NCBI GenBank assembly: GCA_019242065.1
Contig: JAFAWJ010001102.1
Location: 1-6,279 of the forward strand
Length of the DNA stretch: 6,279 nt
Direction of reading: 5' to 3'
Source: Chloroflexota bacterium
GTDB taxonomy: Bacteria > Chloroflexota > UBA6077 > CF-72
The position numbers and the translations under genes were made by a program. Below are positions 5,667 to 6,279 of the stretch, piece by piece. The notes beneath the pieces were generated by a model. That model was not told the DNA's origin, made no database searches, and saw nothing but the letters and a program-made list of their open reading frames with translations. The number at the start of each line of letters is the position of its first letter. Position 1 is the first letter of the stretch.

Positions 5667-6105
5667 CGGTTTTGAGCATTCAGGACGCGGCACTGCGGAC
5701 TGGCCTTACCGAGCCGACTCTTCGCTACTACGAGGAGGTGGGCTTGATCGGGCCATCGCTCGCGACCCCAGCAGTGGGCACCGCCGCTACCGCGACCAGG
5801 ACGTCGATGCCCTGCAGGCACTGGCCTGCTTGCGAGCCATGGGCGTCGGCATCGAGGACATGCGCACATACCAGGCCAATCGTGCCTTCGGCCACCTGAA
5901 AGCGGGCGATCAGCGCGACATCCTGCTCCGTCACGTACAGCGGGTCGAGGCCGAAATCGAGACACTGCAGATGCACGTGGGCTACCTGCGGGCCAAGGCC
6001 GCCCTGTGGGACGCCCGTGAGCGCCAGGATGCAGAGGCCGAGTCCGCGCCATTTGTGCAAGTCCAGGCCATCGTCCCCCGCCTGGCGGAGATCATGCGGC
6101 GATGA
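5663..6105 (+). pseudogene. MerR-family regulator, interrupted by one frameshift (possible sequencing indel)
   Basis: Dimeric MerR activator or repressor. From the ATG at 5663 the frame gives SIQDAALRTGLTEPTLRYYE and EVGLIGP, the MerR winged-helix start. At about 5751-5755 it must shift to read IARDPSSGHRRYRDQDVDAL, then LRAMGVGIEDMRTY. One missing base after GGGCC (GGGCCN-ATC) would restore GLIGPIARDPSSGHRRY. With that repair the protein has 147 residues, a normal length: winged helix at about 3-72, then a long dimerisation coiled coil (about 85-125, RHVQRVEAEIETLQMHVGYL) and an effector tail. The only cysteine is in the HTH region, so it is unlikely to be a metal sensor. A 257-nt-long 5' frame stops at 5899 if uncorrected. 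The start overlaps the sigma stop (ATGA) and the stop overlaps the SDR start (ATGA), so the SDR is the likely target. Confidence 0.82.
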
Positions 6106-6279
6106 GCAACGTATTGGTGACCGGCGGAAGCGGCTATCTGGGCACTCAGGTGATCGCGGCCCTGCTGCGGCACGGAGACAGCGTCCGCGCGACGGTACGC
6201 TCCCTCAACTCGGAGTCGGAGATCCGCGCGGCCCTCCGTCGCGGTGGCGCCGAGACGCCGGACTGGAGCTCGTCGTCGC
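6102..6279 (+). CDS. NAD(P)-dependent epimerase/dehydratase (extended SDR), N-terminal fragment
   Basis: Start of an extended short-chain dehydrogenase/reductase that continues past the right edge. The first 50 residues form the nucleotide-binding Rossmann unit: SNVLVTGGSGYLG with the GxxGxxG-type motif at 8-14, the helix TQVIAALLRHGDS, then VRATVRS ending the second strand. The arginine there resembles dihydroflavonol-reductase-like members that prefer NADPH. After GGAE (codon 51) the frame reads TPDWSSSS, unlike the family. Adding one base at 6254/6255 would give DAGLELVVA, the expected third strand, so a frameshift or sequencing indel probably lies there. GGAG at 6087-6090 is 11 nt before the ATG, and the ATGA overlap with merR suggests coupling. 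Substrate cannot be predicted from this fragment. Confidence 0.82.
   Translation, partial: MSNVLVTGGSGYLGTQVIAALLRHGDSVRATVRSLNSESEIRAALRRGGAETPDWSSSS

Noticed and set aside
1..6279. CRISPR array, insertion sequence, tRNA or attachment site
   Set aside because: No spaced direct repeats, transposase motifs, terminal inverted repeats or cloverleaf-like sequence were seen. The decayed genes show no mobile-element ends.

Overview
The window is GC-rich bacterial DNA. It resembles an actinomycete or a neighbouring high-GC lineage such as Chloroflexota: the Lon sequence has that flavour, a DGPF protein is paired with an ECF42-type sigma factor, GTG starts are common, and two genes look leaderless. 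No rRNA, tRNA, CRISPR array or insertion sequence is visible, and the lineage call is an inference only.

Layout. (1) Positions 1-1794, minus strand: 598 codons of an ATP-dependent Lon protease, covering the N-terminal domain and the whole AAA+ module. The protease domain lies beyond the left edge. (2) Positions 1795-1882: a short divergent control region with a GGTAC-N7-GTACC dyad. (3) Positions 1883-2353, plus strand: an intact MarR-family regulator. (4) Positions 2390-3892: about 1.5 kb of decayed genes. These are the FCD domain of a GntR regulator without its DNA-binding domain and with a frameshift, a TetX-like FAD monooxygenase without its N-terminus and with frameshifts and an internal deletion, and the ligand-binding half of a TetR regulator. 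The TetR and monooxygenase remnants point away from each other, and both are missing exactly the end facing the other. This is what one deletion across a divergent tetR/monooxygenase promoter would leave. (5) Positions 3893-5666: a candidate ECF42-type promoter, then a YCII/DGPF protein and an ECF42 sigma factor with a long TPR-like C-terminal extension, overlapping by GTGA. (6) Positions 5626-6279: a MerR-type promoter with an 18-bp perfect palindrome in a 19-bp spacer, then a merR-like gene with one frameshift. It overlaps by ATGA the start of an NAD(P)-binding extended SDR that runs off the right edge.

How the genes fit together. The DGPF protein and sigma factor look like a self-contained autoregulated module. 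The sigma reading frame continues about 22 residues past the usual family end, through the MerR promoter, and stops in an ATGA overlap with merR. The stretch from 4012 to the right edge is therefore a chain of 4-nt overlaps with an internal MerR-controlled entry point, which probably drives merR and the SDR. MarR probably controls itself and perhaps lon.

Caution. Several single-base frame changes (near 2727, 3034, 5753 and 6254) could be sequencing indels rather than mutations. The missing N-termini in 2390-3892 cannot be explained that way. I see no clearly new system. The most informative items are the regulatory sites and the deletion scar.
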